The notes beneath the pieces are model-generated. The model saw only the letters and a program-made list of their open reading frames with translations. It was not told the DNA's origin and did no database searches. From Streptomyces cyanogenus (lineage in GTDB: Bacteria; Actinomycetota; Actinomycetes; Streptomycetales; Streptomycetaceae): a stretch of 64,000 bases of DNA. Made by a program: the position numbers and the translations under genes. The stretch spans positions 3,338,501 through 3,402,500 of the forward strand of contig NZ_CP071839.1 of the NCBI RefSeq assembly GCF_017526105.1, written 5' to 3'. Shown here in pieces: positions 1 through 7,712 of this stretch (its first letter is position 1; each line of letters opens with the position of its first letter).

Positions 1-42
1 GGTCAGCCGCCGGGAGTGGTTCCGCCGCTGCTCTGGAGCCAT
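1..42 (-). CDS. possible 5' end of a divergent gene (partial)
   Basis: An ATG at base 42 on the minus strand opens a frame (MAPEQRRNHSRRLT) that runs off the left edge. A purine-rich GGAGAAGGG lies upstream at an acceptable though slightly long spacing. Only 14 codons are visible, so no family can be assigned. If real, it diverges from the ATP-grasp gene and would share the palindrome near base 112. Confidence 0.3.
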   Translation of the reverse strand, partial: MAPEQRRNHSRRLT

Positions 43-105
43 GCCTGCACCCTTCTCCGCTGGACTGCTGCTTTCTCGCTGCACATTCCTCTCATGGACA
101 CACAG

Positions 106-119
106 TCATATCGATATGA
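106..119. promoter_or_regulatory. perfect 14-bp palindrome, possible operator
   Basis: TCATATCGATATGA is a perfect inverted repeat in a locally AT-rich stretch. It lies about 90 bases upstream of the GTG of the ATP-grasp gene and between it and the possible divergent gene. Its position suits an operator for a dimeric regulator. No regulator is encoded next to it in the window, so the function is inference. Confidence 0.35.
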
Positions 120-209
120 ATTTCGCCAGCGCGGTTACGGCTTTCAGACGGGCCGGAACCATCGCACGGGTGAATAACCCGCCACATCCGACCCAGAGGA
201 GGAAAGTCC

Positions 210-1466
210 GTGTCGCTGCTGGACATCCGGGTCCCCGCCGTGCTGCTGCGGATCGACCGGAACCCTTTTCACCACGGAACGCTGGGAGCCGTGCGCTCGC
301 TCGGCAGAGCGGGAGTCGAGGTGCATCTGGTGGCGGATTCCGCGGGAAGTCCCGTGTCCCGCTCGCGTTTCCTGCGGCACCTTCATGCCCCGCCACCGCC
401 CGGGGCCGGCCCCCGCGAGATCACCGACACACTGCTCAGGGTGGCCGAGCGCTTCCCGCGCCCGGCCGTCCTGGTCCCGCTGGACGACGCCGGTGCGATC
501 GCCGTCGGCCGCATGCGCAGGGAACTCGCGTCCTCCTACCTGCTGCCCGCCATGCCGGGCGTGCTGCCCGAGCACGTCGCCGACAAGGCCGACCTGGCCA
601 CCGCGTGCGCCTCCGTGGGCATCCCGCACCCGGAGACGCTGATCCCGGACAGCCCGGCGCAGGCGGCCGCGGCCGCCCGGCGGCTGGGCCTGCCGATGGT
701 GGCGAAGTGGAGCCGGCCCTGGCTGCTGCCGCCCGGCAGCGGACTGCGCAGCACGGTGCTGGTGGGCTCCGCCCGGGAAGCCAGGGAGCTGTACCTGCGC
801 ACCGGCCGGACCGGCAACACGCTGCTGCTGCAGAAATACCTTCTGCCCGGCCCGGACCGCGACTGGTTCTTCCACGGGTACACCGATCGGTGCGGCACCG
901 TGCGGGCGAGCGGCTCGGGCCGCAAGCGACGGGCCTGGCCCCGCACGGCGGGACTGACGGCGGTCGGTTGCTGGACTCCCAACGCCCAGGTACGGGCGCT
1001 CGCCGAGCGGCTCACCGGCGAACTGGGCTACCGGGGCGTGTTCGACCTCGACTTCCGGCGCTGCGGCACCACGGGCCGTTACCACCTGCTCGACTTCAAC
1101 CCCCGCCCGGGCGCCCAGTTCCGGCTGTTCTCCGACACCGCCGGGCTGGACGTCGTACGCGCCCTGCACCTGGACCTGACACGCCGTCCGCTGCCCGAGG
1201 GGGCGGCACGGGCGGGGCGGGAGTTCGTGGTGGAGAACTACGCGCCGCTCGCTGCGCTGCGACCGGCGCCGCGCGGGCGCGAACTGGCCTGGTACGCCCC
1301 CGACGACCCGGCACCCGGCCGGGCGATGTGGGCCCTGTGGTGCCGGCATGTGACCCGCCGGCTGCGGGAGCGGCTGCGCGTCGCCGCCACGGCTCCCGTC
1401 CCACCGCCCGCGATGCACCGGGCGGCCGAACCATCCCTCACCGACGAGAAAGCGAGCAGTTGCTGA
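210..1466 (+). CDS. ATP-grasp domain protein (carboxylate-amine/thiol ligase type)
   Basis: A 418-residue protein. The N-terminal ~110 residues look like the pre-ATP-grasp fold and the middle like an ATP-grasp core. Near the end of the core, FDLDFRR and LLDFNPRPGAQF supply the acidic and Asn residues expected to bind Mg-ATP. Family members activate a carboxylate as an acyl phosphate and join it to an amine or thiol; the substrate cannot be read. The GTG start follows AGAGGAGGAAAG at good spacing. The stop overlaps the next ATG by one base (TGATG), so it is translationally coupled to the FAD oxidoreductase, suggesting a two-enzyme modification step, perhaps of an amino acid or small metabolite. 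It is cytoplasmic, with no signal peptide. Confidence 0.8.
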   Translation: MSLLDIRVPAVLLRIDRNPFHHGTLGAVRSLGRAGVEVHLVADSAGSPVSRSRFLRHLHAPPPPGAGPREITDTLLRVAERFPRPAVLVPLDDAGAIAVGRMRRELASSYLLPAMPGVLPEHVADKADLATACASVGIPHPETLIPDSPAQAAAAARRLGLPMVAKWSRPWLLPPGSGLRSTVLVGSAREARELYLRTGRTGNTLLLQKYLLPGPDRDWFFHGYTDRCGTVRASGSGRKRRAWPRTAGLTAVGCWTPNAQVRALAERLTGELGYRGVFDLDFRRCGTTGRYHLLDFNPRPGAQFRLFSDTAGLDVVRALHLDLTRRPLPEGAARAGREFVVENYAPLAALRPAPRGRELAWYAPDDPAPGRAMWALWCRHVTRRLRERLRVAATAPVPPPAMHRAAEPSLTDEKASSC

Positions 1467-2731
1467 TGTACGACCTTCTGGTAGTGGGCGCCGGCCCGTA
1501 CGGCCTGTCGATCGCCTCACATGCCGCGGCCGCGGGGCTGAACCTGCGCGTCCTCGGGCGCCCCATGGCGGCCTGGCGGGACAACATGCCCCGCGGCATG
1601 TATCTGAAGTCGGAGCCGTGGGCCTCCAACCTGGCAGACCCCGAGAGACGCTGGCGTCTGGACGCCTACTGCGCGACCCAGGGGGTGACGGCACGCCATG
1701 CCGAGCCCATCCCGGTGGCGATGTTCGCCGCGTACGGCCTGTGGTTCGCGTCCAACGCCGTACCCCCGGTGGACGAACGGACGGTGCGCCGGCTGACCGC
1801 CCGCCAGGGCGGGTTCGAGGCGGTGACCGAGGACGGGGAGGTGCTGCGCGCCCGTACCGTGGCGCTGGCGATCGGTCTGATGCCGTTCGTGGAGGTGCCG
1901 TACGCACTGCGCGGACTGGACCCCGCGCTCGTCACGCACAGCAGCCACCACAGCGACCTCGGCCGCTTCCGCGGCAAGGACGTCACGGTGGTCGGCGGTG
2001 GCCAGGCAGCCCTGGAGACCGCCGCCCTTCTCGCCGAACAGGGCACGCGGGTACGGGTACTGGCCCGTGCCGAAGAGCTGCGCTGGAACGACGTGCCGCC
2101 GCCGTTGCGGCGTCCCTGGCGGGAGTCGGCCCGTGCCCCGCACAGCGGTCTCGGCTGCGGCTGGCGCAACTGGTTCTACGCCGAGTGCCCGGGCCTGTTC
2201 CACCGCCTCCCGGAAACGACCCGGGCGCGCATCGCGGCCACCGCGCTCGGCCCGGCGGGCGCCTGGTGGGTGCGGGACCGGGTCGAGACCACGGTCGAGC
2301 TGCTGCTCGACCGCGAGGTCGGCTCGGCCCGGGCGATTCCGGGCGGGGTGCGGCTGGAGACGGTGAGCCGGCACGGGCGGCGCCTCTCCCTGGAGACGCA
2401 GCACGTGATCGCCGCCACGGGGTTCCGGGCGACCGTGGACCGCCTCGGCCTGCTCTCCGCCGATCTGCGCGGGAGTCTGGCGACCACGGCGGACGGCGCC
2501 CCCGTGGTCGGGCGCTCCTTCGAGTCGTCGCAGCCCGGGCTGTTCCTGGCGGGCCTGCTGACCGCCTCCGCCTTCGGCCCGGCCATGCGCTTCGTCCACG
2601 GCGCGACCTACACGGCGTCGACGCTGGTGCAAGGGGTACGCCGCCGACTGGACGTCCCCGCACCGGCCGCGGTGGTCCCGGCACCGGCGGTCTGGGGACG
2701 CGCCGAAGTACCGTCCGTGGCACGCTCCTGA
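1466..2731 (+). CDS. FAD/NAD(P)-dependent oxidoreductase (monooxygenase-like)
   Basis: A 421-residue flavoprotein. The N-terminal Rossmann motif VVGAGPYG (residues ~7-13) binds FAD. A second dinucleotide motif, VVGGGQAALETA, near residue 175 should bind NAD(P)H. The C-terminal segment GLFLAGLLTASAFGPAMRF resembles the closing FAD-contact region of flavin monooxygenases and lysine/ornithine N-hydroxylases. An upstream in-frame extension exists, but the ATG at 1466 overlaps the ATP-grasp stop and starts exactly at the Rossmann strand, so it is preferred. It ends before a strong terminator. The substrate is unknown; coupling to the ATP-grasp gene suggests the two act on the same metabolite. Confidence 0.8.
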   Translation: MYDLLVVGAGPYGLSIASHAAAAGLNLRVLGRPMAAWRDNMPRGMYLKSEPWASNLADPERRWRLDAYCATQGVTARHAEPIPVAMFAAYGLWFASNAVPPVDERTVRRLTARQGGFEAVTEDGEVLRARTVALAIGLMPFVEVPYALRGLDPALVTHSSHHSDLGRFRGKDVTVVGGGQAALETAALLAEQGTRVRVLARAEELRWNDVPPPLRRPWRESARAPHSGLGCGWRNWFYAECPGLFHRLPETTRARIAATALGPAGAWWVRDRVETTVELLLDREVGSARAIPGGVRLETVSRHGRRLSLETQHVIAATGFRATVDRLGLLSADLRGSLATTADGAPVVGRSFESSQPGLFLAGLLTASAFGPAMRFVHGATYTASTLVQGVRRRLDVPAPAAVVPAPAVWGRAEVPSVARS

Positions 2732-2736
2732 CGGAG

Positions 2737-2771
2737 GCTGCGGGTGCCGGGCGTGGTCCGGCACCCGCAGC
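2737..2771. terminator. bidirectional hairpin terminator
   Basis: A perfect 14-bp stem (GCTGCGGGTGCCGG with its complement) and 7-base loop lies between the plus-strand FAD gene and the convergent LPXTG gene. It can serve both. Confidence 0.75.
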
Positions 2772-2777
2772 GGCGCA

Positions 2778-3644
2778 CTACCGGCGGGTTGCGGTCCGGC
2801 CTCGCCGGTACAGCAGGACGCCGCCGGTGGTCAGCAGCGCGGCCACACCCGAGGCCATGAACGTCAGGTCCCCCGCACCGGTGTTGGGCAGGGAGGGCGA
2901 CTGCGCGGGCGGTGACGCCGGGGTGCTGGGCGGGGTGGCCGGCCGCGTGGGCGGGGTCTTCGCGGGCGGGGTCTTCGTGGGGGGCGGCGACACGGGCGGG
3001 GTGGTGGGAGGCGTGGACGGTGTGTCTCCGTAGCCCAGCTCGGTGCCGTGCACGTGGACACCGTTGTCGTCCCCGCGACCGGGGAGAGCGCCGTCCAGGC
3101 CGTTGTCGTCCCCGTGACCGAGCAGGCCGTCGCCCAGGCCGGTGCCGTCCCCGTGACCGAGCAGGCCGCCGTCCAGACCGGTGCCGTCCCCGTGCCCCGG
3201 AAGGCCGCCGTCCAGGCCGCCGCCATGACCGGGCGCGGGGGCAGTGCCGGCCGTGCCGCTGCCGTCGGTGCGCACCGGGACGCTGTCGGCCGTGTCGTCG
3301 TCACCGTAGCCGGCGGCACCGGTCTGAGCGGTGCGTTTGCTGCCGGTGCCGTGCGGCTGACCGGCACCGTGTTTTTCGGCGTCGTGCGTGGCGTGGGAGG
3401 TCGTGCTGGTGTTGCAGGACTTCCCCGTGGACGCGTCGGGCGCGGCGCTCACCTTGAGGGACTCGGCGCAGTCGCCCTCGACATGGTCCACCGGGACATC
3501 GGGGAGGGCGTGGCCGGACGGACTGCCGAGTGGTCCCGCCGGGGCCTCGGTGTGCGAGCTCGCGAACGCCGGGATGACGTACAGCGACAGGATGCTCGTC
3601 GCGGCGCTGGCCACGACCATTCCCCTGCTCAGGTTCTGTCGCAT
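2778..3644 (-). CDS. LPXTG-anchored secreted protein with degenerate chaplin-like domain
   Basis: A 288-residue surface protein. It has an N-terminal signal peptide (residues 1-~28). A segment at ~36-80 keeps the chaplin pattern of two cysteines (C59, C77) about 17 residues apart, the GSPSGHALPDVPVDH stretch and the final SCN, but has lost the hydrophobic amyloid core. Next come four ~13-residue GLDGGLPGHGDGT repeats (142-194) and a Pro/Thr-rich wall spanner. It ends in LPNTG (252-256), a membrane segment and an RRGR tail, the layout of a sortase substrate. The start resembles that of long chaplins as I recall them. The Shine-Dalgarno is weak (AGAAAGACG). The domain assignment is inference; anchoring is well supported. 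Confidence 0.75.
   Translation of the reverse strand: MRQNLSRGMVVASAATSILSLYVIPAFASSHTEAPAGPLGSPSGHALPDVPVDHVEGDCAESLKVSAAPDASTGKSCNTSTTSHATHDAEKHGAGQPHGTGSKRTAQTGAAGYGDDDTADSVPVRTDGSGTAGTAPAPGHGGGLDGGLPGHGDGTGLDGGLLGHGDGTGLGDGLLGHGDDNGLDGALPGRGDDNGVHVHGTELGYGDTPSTPPTTPPVSPPPTKTPPAKTPPTRPATPPSTPASPPAQSPSLPNTGAGDLTFMASGVAALLTTGGVLLYRRGRTATRR
3063..3221 (-). repeat. 39-bp in-frame tandem repeat within the LPXTG gene
   Basis: About four imperfect 39-bp units encode GLDGGLPGHGDGT-like repeats. The nucleotide blocks containing CCGTCCCCGTGACCGAGCAG are nearly identical, so unit number may vary between strains. Confidence 0.7.
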
Positions 3645-3779
3645 TCTGGTCGTCTTTCTGATCGAGGAAGGGGGAGGTCGGCCCGGACCTCAGGTCGTGC
3701 CTGACGTGCCGGCGCCGACTGGGAGCTGAAGGGAGACGGGTTCTCGGCTACTGCACGAGATCCTGCTGCTGAAGAACTC

Positions 3780-4040
3780 TCAGCGCCTGCCCTTCTTCCT
3801 GCTGCTGCGCCGAGAAGCGACTTCACGTCGGCCGTAGTTCCGTCGCCACTTGATCTGCTGACTGGTCCAGTAATGCGATCCGGTGAAATGCCAGTAGCGA
3901 CAGTCCGAACACCGGTAGATACGGTCGGGAATCTTCTCCAGCAGTGGCTGCTTTACCAGCCAGGCCCGCGCCTCGGACTCTGTGCGAAACGACGCTTTTC
4001 CCGATTCCGGACAACGCGGCAAGATGATCGCATCAGCCAC
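3780..4040 (-). CDS. small CxxC zinc-ribbon-like protein
   Basis: An 86-residue basic protein of unknown function. RCPESGK and YRCSDCRYWHFT form a split C...CxxC...H pattern typical of small zinc-ribbon proteins common in actinobacteria and phages. The C-terminus is rich in Arg/Lys (RRSSRKKGRR), suggesting nucleic-acid contact. The GTG at 4040 is preferred because GGAGGGAAT lies directly upstream; the ATG at 4061 would add seven residues. Base composition is noticeably lower in GC than neighbouring genes, hinting at acquisition. It sits alone between the LPXTG gene and the small secreted protein array. Confidence 0.6.
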   Translation of the reverse strand: MADAIILPRCPESGKASFRTESEARAWLVKQPLLEKIPDRIYRCSDCRYWHFTGSHYWTSQQIKWRRNYGRREVASRRSSRKKGRR

Positions 4041-4310
4041 ATTCCCTCCGAGGCATGACATGTTCGCCCCTCTTCAGCCCGAGGACGGGACCGATACTGC
4101 ATCACCAGACAATTCCCGCTCAAGCAGCTGGCACTCTTTCGGGCTAGCAATGGAAGGAGTTCACCCGGCCGGCCCACGGGGCGCAGCTGATGCGAATTGC
4201 ACAAAAACAACTGGACGGCCATCACAATAATGATGGCCGCCACCGCTTCCCCGATGAAAAAATACAAGAAACAATCAGAAACAGATAGGAATTATCGCCC
4301 TCCGTGCCGA

Positions 4311-4339
4311 CCCCCGTGTGCGGCTCGACGCACAGGGGG
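4311..4339. terminator. hairpin terminator downstream of the first small secreted protein gene
   Basis: CCCCCGTGTGCG pairs with CGCACAGGGGG (one bulge, 6-base loop) just after the minus-strand gene ending at 4383. The rest of 4041-4310 is AT-richer DNA in which no convincing gene was found. Confidence 0.65.
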
Positions 4340-4382
4340 CAAGCCCACAACACAGGACCCACCCCCTGAGCCGGTCACCCGA

Positions 4383-4631
4383 TCACTCGGCGTGGCCGAC
4401 CTGGGTGCAGAAATTGCCGATGTTCGTCACGTTGTCACCGAGGAGGGCGACCGGCGCATTGACCGTCACGAGCGAGGAGAATTCCTGTTCGCAATCCAGG
4501 GACTGCGCGTTCTCGACGGCGGGGTGGGGCGCCTGGCCATCGCAGTCCGCGGCCTGTGCGGCCCCGGCAGCCGTCAGGCCGATGCCGCTGATGACGCTGG
4601 TCGCCAGCATGACCTTCCTCAACCTGCGCAT
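4383..4631 (-). CDS. small secreted cysteine-containing protein, paralogue A (divergent member)
   Basis: An 82-residue protein with a Sec signal peptide (MRRLRKVMLATSVISGIGL, cleavage after AQA). The short mature part contains CDGQ, LDCEQEF, NAPVALLGDNVTNIGNFC and a GH tail. It aligns with three downstream paralogues through (D/E)CxQxF and DN..NIGNFC, but has one extra cysteine and lacks their HGGHDYDD start. ATG 4631 is chosen because GGAGGTACGG precedes it directly. The function is unknown. Size, signal peptide, paired cysteines and the NxPV..GDN motif recall short chaplins, but it is not a clear chaplin or rodlin. Confidence 0.7.
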   Translation of the reverse strand: MRRLRKVMLATSVISGIGLTAAGAAQAADCDGQAPHPAVENAQSLDCEQEFSSLVTVNAPVALLGDNVTNIGNFCTQVGHAE

Positions 4632-4735
4632 CCGTACCTCCATGTGTTGACTCGCGGCCACGACTGACGCGTTGCCGCATCTAGTAGCGAAAAGAGGGAC
4701 ATCGGGCTCCTGCCGACGTCCCGTGGAAGGACGAG

Positions 4736-4771
4736 GAGCGGGTCCCGCACCCGAAAAGGGGGGACCCGCTC
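4736..4771 (-). terminator. hairpin terminator after paralogue B
   Basis: A perfect 11-bp stem, GAGCGGGTCCC with GGGACCCGCTC, loop of 14 bases containing GAAAA. It lies 17 bases after the stop of the gene ending at 4789. Confidence 0.7.
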
Positions 4772-4788
4772 GAACCGGCGTCCTGAAG

Positions 4789-5040
4789 TCAGTCCCCGAT
4801 GGACCCGATGACCGTGCAGAAGTTGCCGATGTTCTGGTTGTTGTCGCCGGCGGCAACGGGGGCGTTGAGGAAGGCGGCGCCGCCGTCGAAGGACTGGTCG
4901 CAGTCCACGACCTGCAGGTTGTGGACGTAGGGGACGTCGTCGTAGTCGTGGCCGCCGTGCGCGCTGGCGACGCCGCCACCGACCAGGCCCATGCCGCCGA
5001 CCATGACTGCTACCGCCGCGACCTTCTTGAGCTTCTGCAT
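4789..5040 (-). CDS. small secreted protein, paralogue B
   Basis: An 83-residue secreted protein. The signal peptide MQKLKKVAAVAVMVGGMGL ends near ASA. The mature part (~57 residues) begins HGGHDYDD and contains VDCDQSF, NAPVAAGDNNQNIGNFC and IGSIGD. The two cysteines, ~30 residues apart, could form one disulfide. ATG 5040 is preceded by GGAGAGACG. An upstream GTG at 5064 also has a strong AAGGAGGG, but would add an acidic MREEIGET before the signal peptide, which is less likely to be exported. It has its own promoter region and terminator. No known domain is recognised. Confidence 0.75.
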   Translation of the reverse strand: MQKLKKVAAVAVMVGGMGLVGGGVASAHGGHDYDDVPYVHNLQVVDCDQSFDGGAAFLNAPVAAGDNNQNIGNFCTVIGSIGD

Positions 5041-5367
5041 CGTCTCTCCGATTTCCTCACGCACACGACCCTCCTTACGGACCGTGCCTGACTGATTACA
5101 GACGCTAACACACGCCTCACATAATTCGCGATTCCAGACACACCCGAAAGAGTGTCACCAGCATCCCCTATTGGTCTTTCCGAGTGACGCGTGACAAGGC
5201 GGGCGCAACCCCACTCCCCGATAGGGCCCACGCAAAGCACCTCCGACAGGCAGTGGCACAAGGAGTTCACATTCCTCGTGCGCACCCGTCGGAGGCGCTT
5301 TTCCCTCTCATCCCGGGGTTCGATACCACCCCAGGGAGCGGGACCTGCTTGGTACGGCGTTCCGAAT

Positions 5368-5610
5368 TCAGTCGTCGATGGACCCGATGACCGTGCAGAA
5401 GTTGCCGATGTTCTGGTTGTTGTCGCCGCCGGCGACGGGAAGGTTGGCGAAGGCGGCGCCGGCGTCGAAGGACTGCTCGCACTCGACGGGCTGAAGGTTG
5501 CCGATCGGGTACTCGCCGTCGTAGCCGTGAGCGCTGGCGACACCGCCACCGATCAGACCCATGCCGCCGACCATGACCGCTACCGCCGCGACCTTCTTGA
5601 GCTTCTGCAT
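5368..5610 (-). CDS. small secreted protein, paralogue C
   Basis: An 80-residue paralogue of the gene ending at 4789. The signal peptide is almost identical. The mature part is shorter (HGYDGEYPIGNLQ, VECEQSF, ANLPVAGGDNNQNIGNFC, IGSIDD). The same double ribosome-binding arrangement is present: AAGGAGGG before an in-frame GTG at 5634 and GGAGAGACG before the chosen ATG. The upstream ~50 bases are conserved with B and D, so the promoter was duplicated with the gene. Function unknown; likely cell-surface or extracellular. Confidence 0.75.
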   Translation of the reverse strand: MQKLKKVAAVAVMVGGMGLIGGGVASAHGYDGEYPIGNLQPVECEQSFDAGAAFANLPVAGGDNNQNIGNFCTVIGSIDD

Positions 5611-5800
5611 CGTCTCTCCGATTTGCTCACACACACGACCCTCCTTACGGACCGTGTCTGACTCGTCACAGAGAATAACACGACCCCGCCTTAAACCCCT
5701 ATTCCCGACACACGCGATTACGCGCCTGCAATCCAGTTATTCCGGTATTTAAGAAAAAAAGACGATCGCCCGGCCGGCCTTCACCACACCGCTCATACGA

Positions 5801-5854
5801 CGGTCGCCGCCCTCCACCCATGCCTTACGGCTCATGGACGGATGGCGGCGACCG
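5801..5854 (-). terminator. hairpin terminator after paralogue D
   Basis: An 11-bp perfect inverted repeat (CGGTCGCCGCC / GGCGGCGACCG) lies between genes C and D, downstream of D. The rest of 5611-5934 holds the conserved leader of C and an AT-rich tract around 5735-5765; no gene is seen. Confidence 0.55.
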
Positions 5855-5934
5855 CGTGCTGTGGAGGGATGTCGGCGAGGGCGCAATCACCAGAGGGTGC
5901 GGACCACGACCTCTCGCCGTCGAAGTCCCTGTAA

Positions 5935-6189
5935 TCAGTCCCCGATGGATCCGATCACGGTGCAGAAGTTGCCGATGTTCTGGTTGTTGTCGCCGGTGAC
6001 CGCGAGGGGGGTGTTGACGAACGCGGCGCCTCCGTCGAAGTCCTGGTCGCAGTCCACGGCCTGCAGGTTGTGCACGTAAGGGACGTCGTCGTAGTCGTGA
6101 CCGCCGTGCGCGCTGGCGACCCCGCCACCGACCAGGCCCATGCCGCCGACCATGACCGCTACCGCCGCGACCTTCTTGAGCTTCTGCAT
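5935..6189 (-). CDS. small secreted protein, paralogue D
   Basis: An 84-residue secreted protein nearly identical to paralogue B (HGGHDYDDVPYVHNLQ, VDCDQDF, NTPLAVTGDNNQNIGNFC, IGSIGD). B and D also share upstream sequence including a GAGTGTCACC element ~110 bases before the start, so they are the most recent duplication. ATG 6189 follows GGAGAAACG. The alternative GTG at 6213 follows AAGGAAGG. No catalytic residues; a structural or surface-active role is plausible but unproven. Confidence 0.75.
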   Translation of the reverse strand: MQKLKKVAAVAVMVGGMGLVGGGVASAHGGHDYDDVPYVHNLQAVDCDQDFDGGAAFVNTPLAVTGDNNQNIGNFCTVIGSIGD

Positions 6190-6332
6190 CGTTTCTCCGA
6201 TTTCCTCACGCACACGACCTTCCTTACGGTCCGTGCACGACTCGTCACAGATGATAACAGTCGTCTCACTTGTCTCTCATGTCCGACACACCCGACGGAG
6301 TGTCACCGGCCGGGCGGCGCCCGGGGATGCCG

Positions 6333-6677
6333 TCAGGGGGTGCAGAGCATGGTGTTCGCGGTGCCCGTCCGCAGCGTCGCGCAGACGCGCGGAACCCGGG
6401 GCGCGGTGACGGTGACGGTCTGGCCGACGTTGGCCTGGACGGCCTCCTGCGCGCTCAGCAGCACGGCGCCGCCCGCGGTGATCGTCACGGCGACGCTCTG
6501 CGCCTGGGCGCAGTAGATGTTGACGGTGACCGTGCTGGTCGTCGTGTTGTCGAGTTTCTGGATGCCGACGGCACAGGGGAAGGTCTGCCGTGCGGCAGCC
6601 TGCGCGGGCACGGCGGCGAGGAGCGGCACGGAAGCCAGCAGCGCGATGACCGCCGAACGAAGCGTGCGATGCGACAA
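6333..6677 (-). CDS. small secreted protein with four cysteines
   Basis: A 114-residue protein. The TTG start at 6677 is preceded by GGGAGGACCC and gives a good signal peptide (SHRTLRSAVIALLASVPLL, cleaved near AQA). The mature ~85 residues are rich in Val/Thr and contain four cysteines (FPCAV, IYCAQ, RVCATL, MLCTP), so two disulfides and a beta-rich fold are likely. No family is recognised. A longer frame to 6824 exists but lacks a ribosome-binding site. It lies next to the small-secreted-protein array but is not a paralogue of it. Confidence 0.6.
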   Translation of the reverse strand: MSHRTLRSAVIALLASVPLLAAVPAQAAARQTFPCAVGIQKLDNTTTSTVTVNIYCAQAQSVAVTITAGGAVLLSAQEAVQANVGQTVTVTAPRVPRVCATLRTGTANTMLCTP

Positions 6678-6857
6678 GGGTCCTCCCAGGGTCACTGGGG
6701 TGGCCACCCGCCATGGGTGGTCACCCCGGATCACGGCGCAGGAATGTCTCCTATGCACCTTTTCTGGGGATATGATCACCGGAGTGGGCACCCCACCACG
6801 CGTGTGGACCGCCCGGCCGATCACTCGAAATGGCGACGCGTCCTGCGCCGATCGGCC

Positions 6858-7712
6858 CTAGGAGACCACGTCCTTGCGCGCGAACCCCCGGAAGGCCAGA
6901 GCGAACAGCACGAGCGCGTAGGTGACGGAGATCGCCGCGCCCTGGATCATGCCGGACCACTCGGGGCGGGGCTGGACGGCGTCGGCCCAGGCGAACTGCC
7001 AGTGCGCGGGCAGGAAGTCGCGCCAGTGGCCCAGGGCGGTGACGGCGTCCAGGACATTGCCGACGATGGTCAGGCCGACCGCGCCGCCGACCGCGCCGAG
7101 CGGGGCGTCCGTCCTGGTCGAGAGCCAGAACGCCAGCCCGGCGGTGACCAGTTGGGACACGAAGACGTACGCCACGGCCACCAGGAGCCGCTGGGCCGCC
7201 GTACCCGTGTCCAGTGCGCCGCCGGTCGGTATCTCCAGGGGACCCCAGCCGTAGGCTGCCGTGCCGGCGGCGAGCGCCACCAGCGGCAGCAGCACCATCG
7301 CGGCGAGGCTCATCCCGAGCGCCACCACGAGCTTGGACCACAGCAGCCGGGCCCGGGGCACCGGGGCGGCCAGCAGGTAGCGCAGCGAGGACCAGCTCGC
7401 CTCGGAGGCGACCGTGTCCCCGCAGAACAGGGCGACCGGGATGACCAGCAGGAAGCCCGCCGAGACGAACAGGTTGACGGCGGCGAAGTTGGCGCCGGAG
7501 GCGGTGGCCGTGTCCATCAGCGTGACCTGGTTGTTCCGGCCGCCCGGGTCGCCGCCGATCGCGAAGGCGATCAGCAGCACGAACGGCAGCACGGCCAGGA
7601 TCGCGCCCATGACCAGGGTGCGGCGCCGCTTGAGCTGGCGGACCAGCTCGACCCGCAGCGGCAGGGTGCGCCCCGCCTGGTAGCCGGAGGCGACCTCGGT
7701 GAGCGTGCTCAT
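6858..7712 (-). CDS. ABC transporter permease
   Basis: A 284-residue integral membrane protein with about six hydrophobic segments, arranged like ABC-2-type permeases that work with a single ATPase. The ATG at 7712 overlaps the stop of the upstream fusion gene by four bases, so the two are translationally coupled. The partner's ATPase domain should energise it. The cargo is unknown. The N-terminus contains a short cytoplasmic region with an RQLKRRRT stretch before the first membrane span. Confidence 0.8.
   Translation of the reverse strand: MSTLTEVASGYQAGRTLPLRVELVRQLKRRRTLVMGAILAVLPFVLLIAFAIGGDPGGRNNQVTLMDTATASGANFAAVNLFVSAGFLLVIPVALFCGDTVASEASWSSLRYLLAAPVPRARLLWSKLVVALGMSLAAMVLLPLVALAAGTAAYGWGPLEIPTGGALDTGTAAQRLLVAVAYVFVSQLVTAGLAFWLSTRTDAPLGAVGGAVGLTIVGNVLDAVTALGHWRDFLPAHWQFAWADAVQPRPEWSGMIQGAAISVTYALVLFALAFRGFARKDVVS

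Noticed and set aside
41..1465. Long plus-strand frame upstream of the FAD oxidoreductase, in frame with it
   Set aside because: It lacks any recognisable domain, overlaps the ATP-grasp gene in another frame, and the Rossmann start plus the one-base overlap fix the true start at 1466.
144..1907. Large minus-strand frame of 587 codons
   Set aside because: Antisense shadow of the ATP-grasp and FAD genes; proline/arginine-rich, typical of high-GC reverse frames.
3953..4267. Minus-strand frame starting with a hydrophobic stretch (MYFFIGEAVAAIIIVMAV)
   Set aside because: No ribosome-binding site, overlaps the zinc-ribbon-like gene in another frame, TTG start only. A short membrane peptide cannot be excluded.
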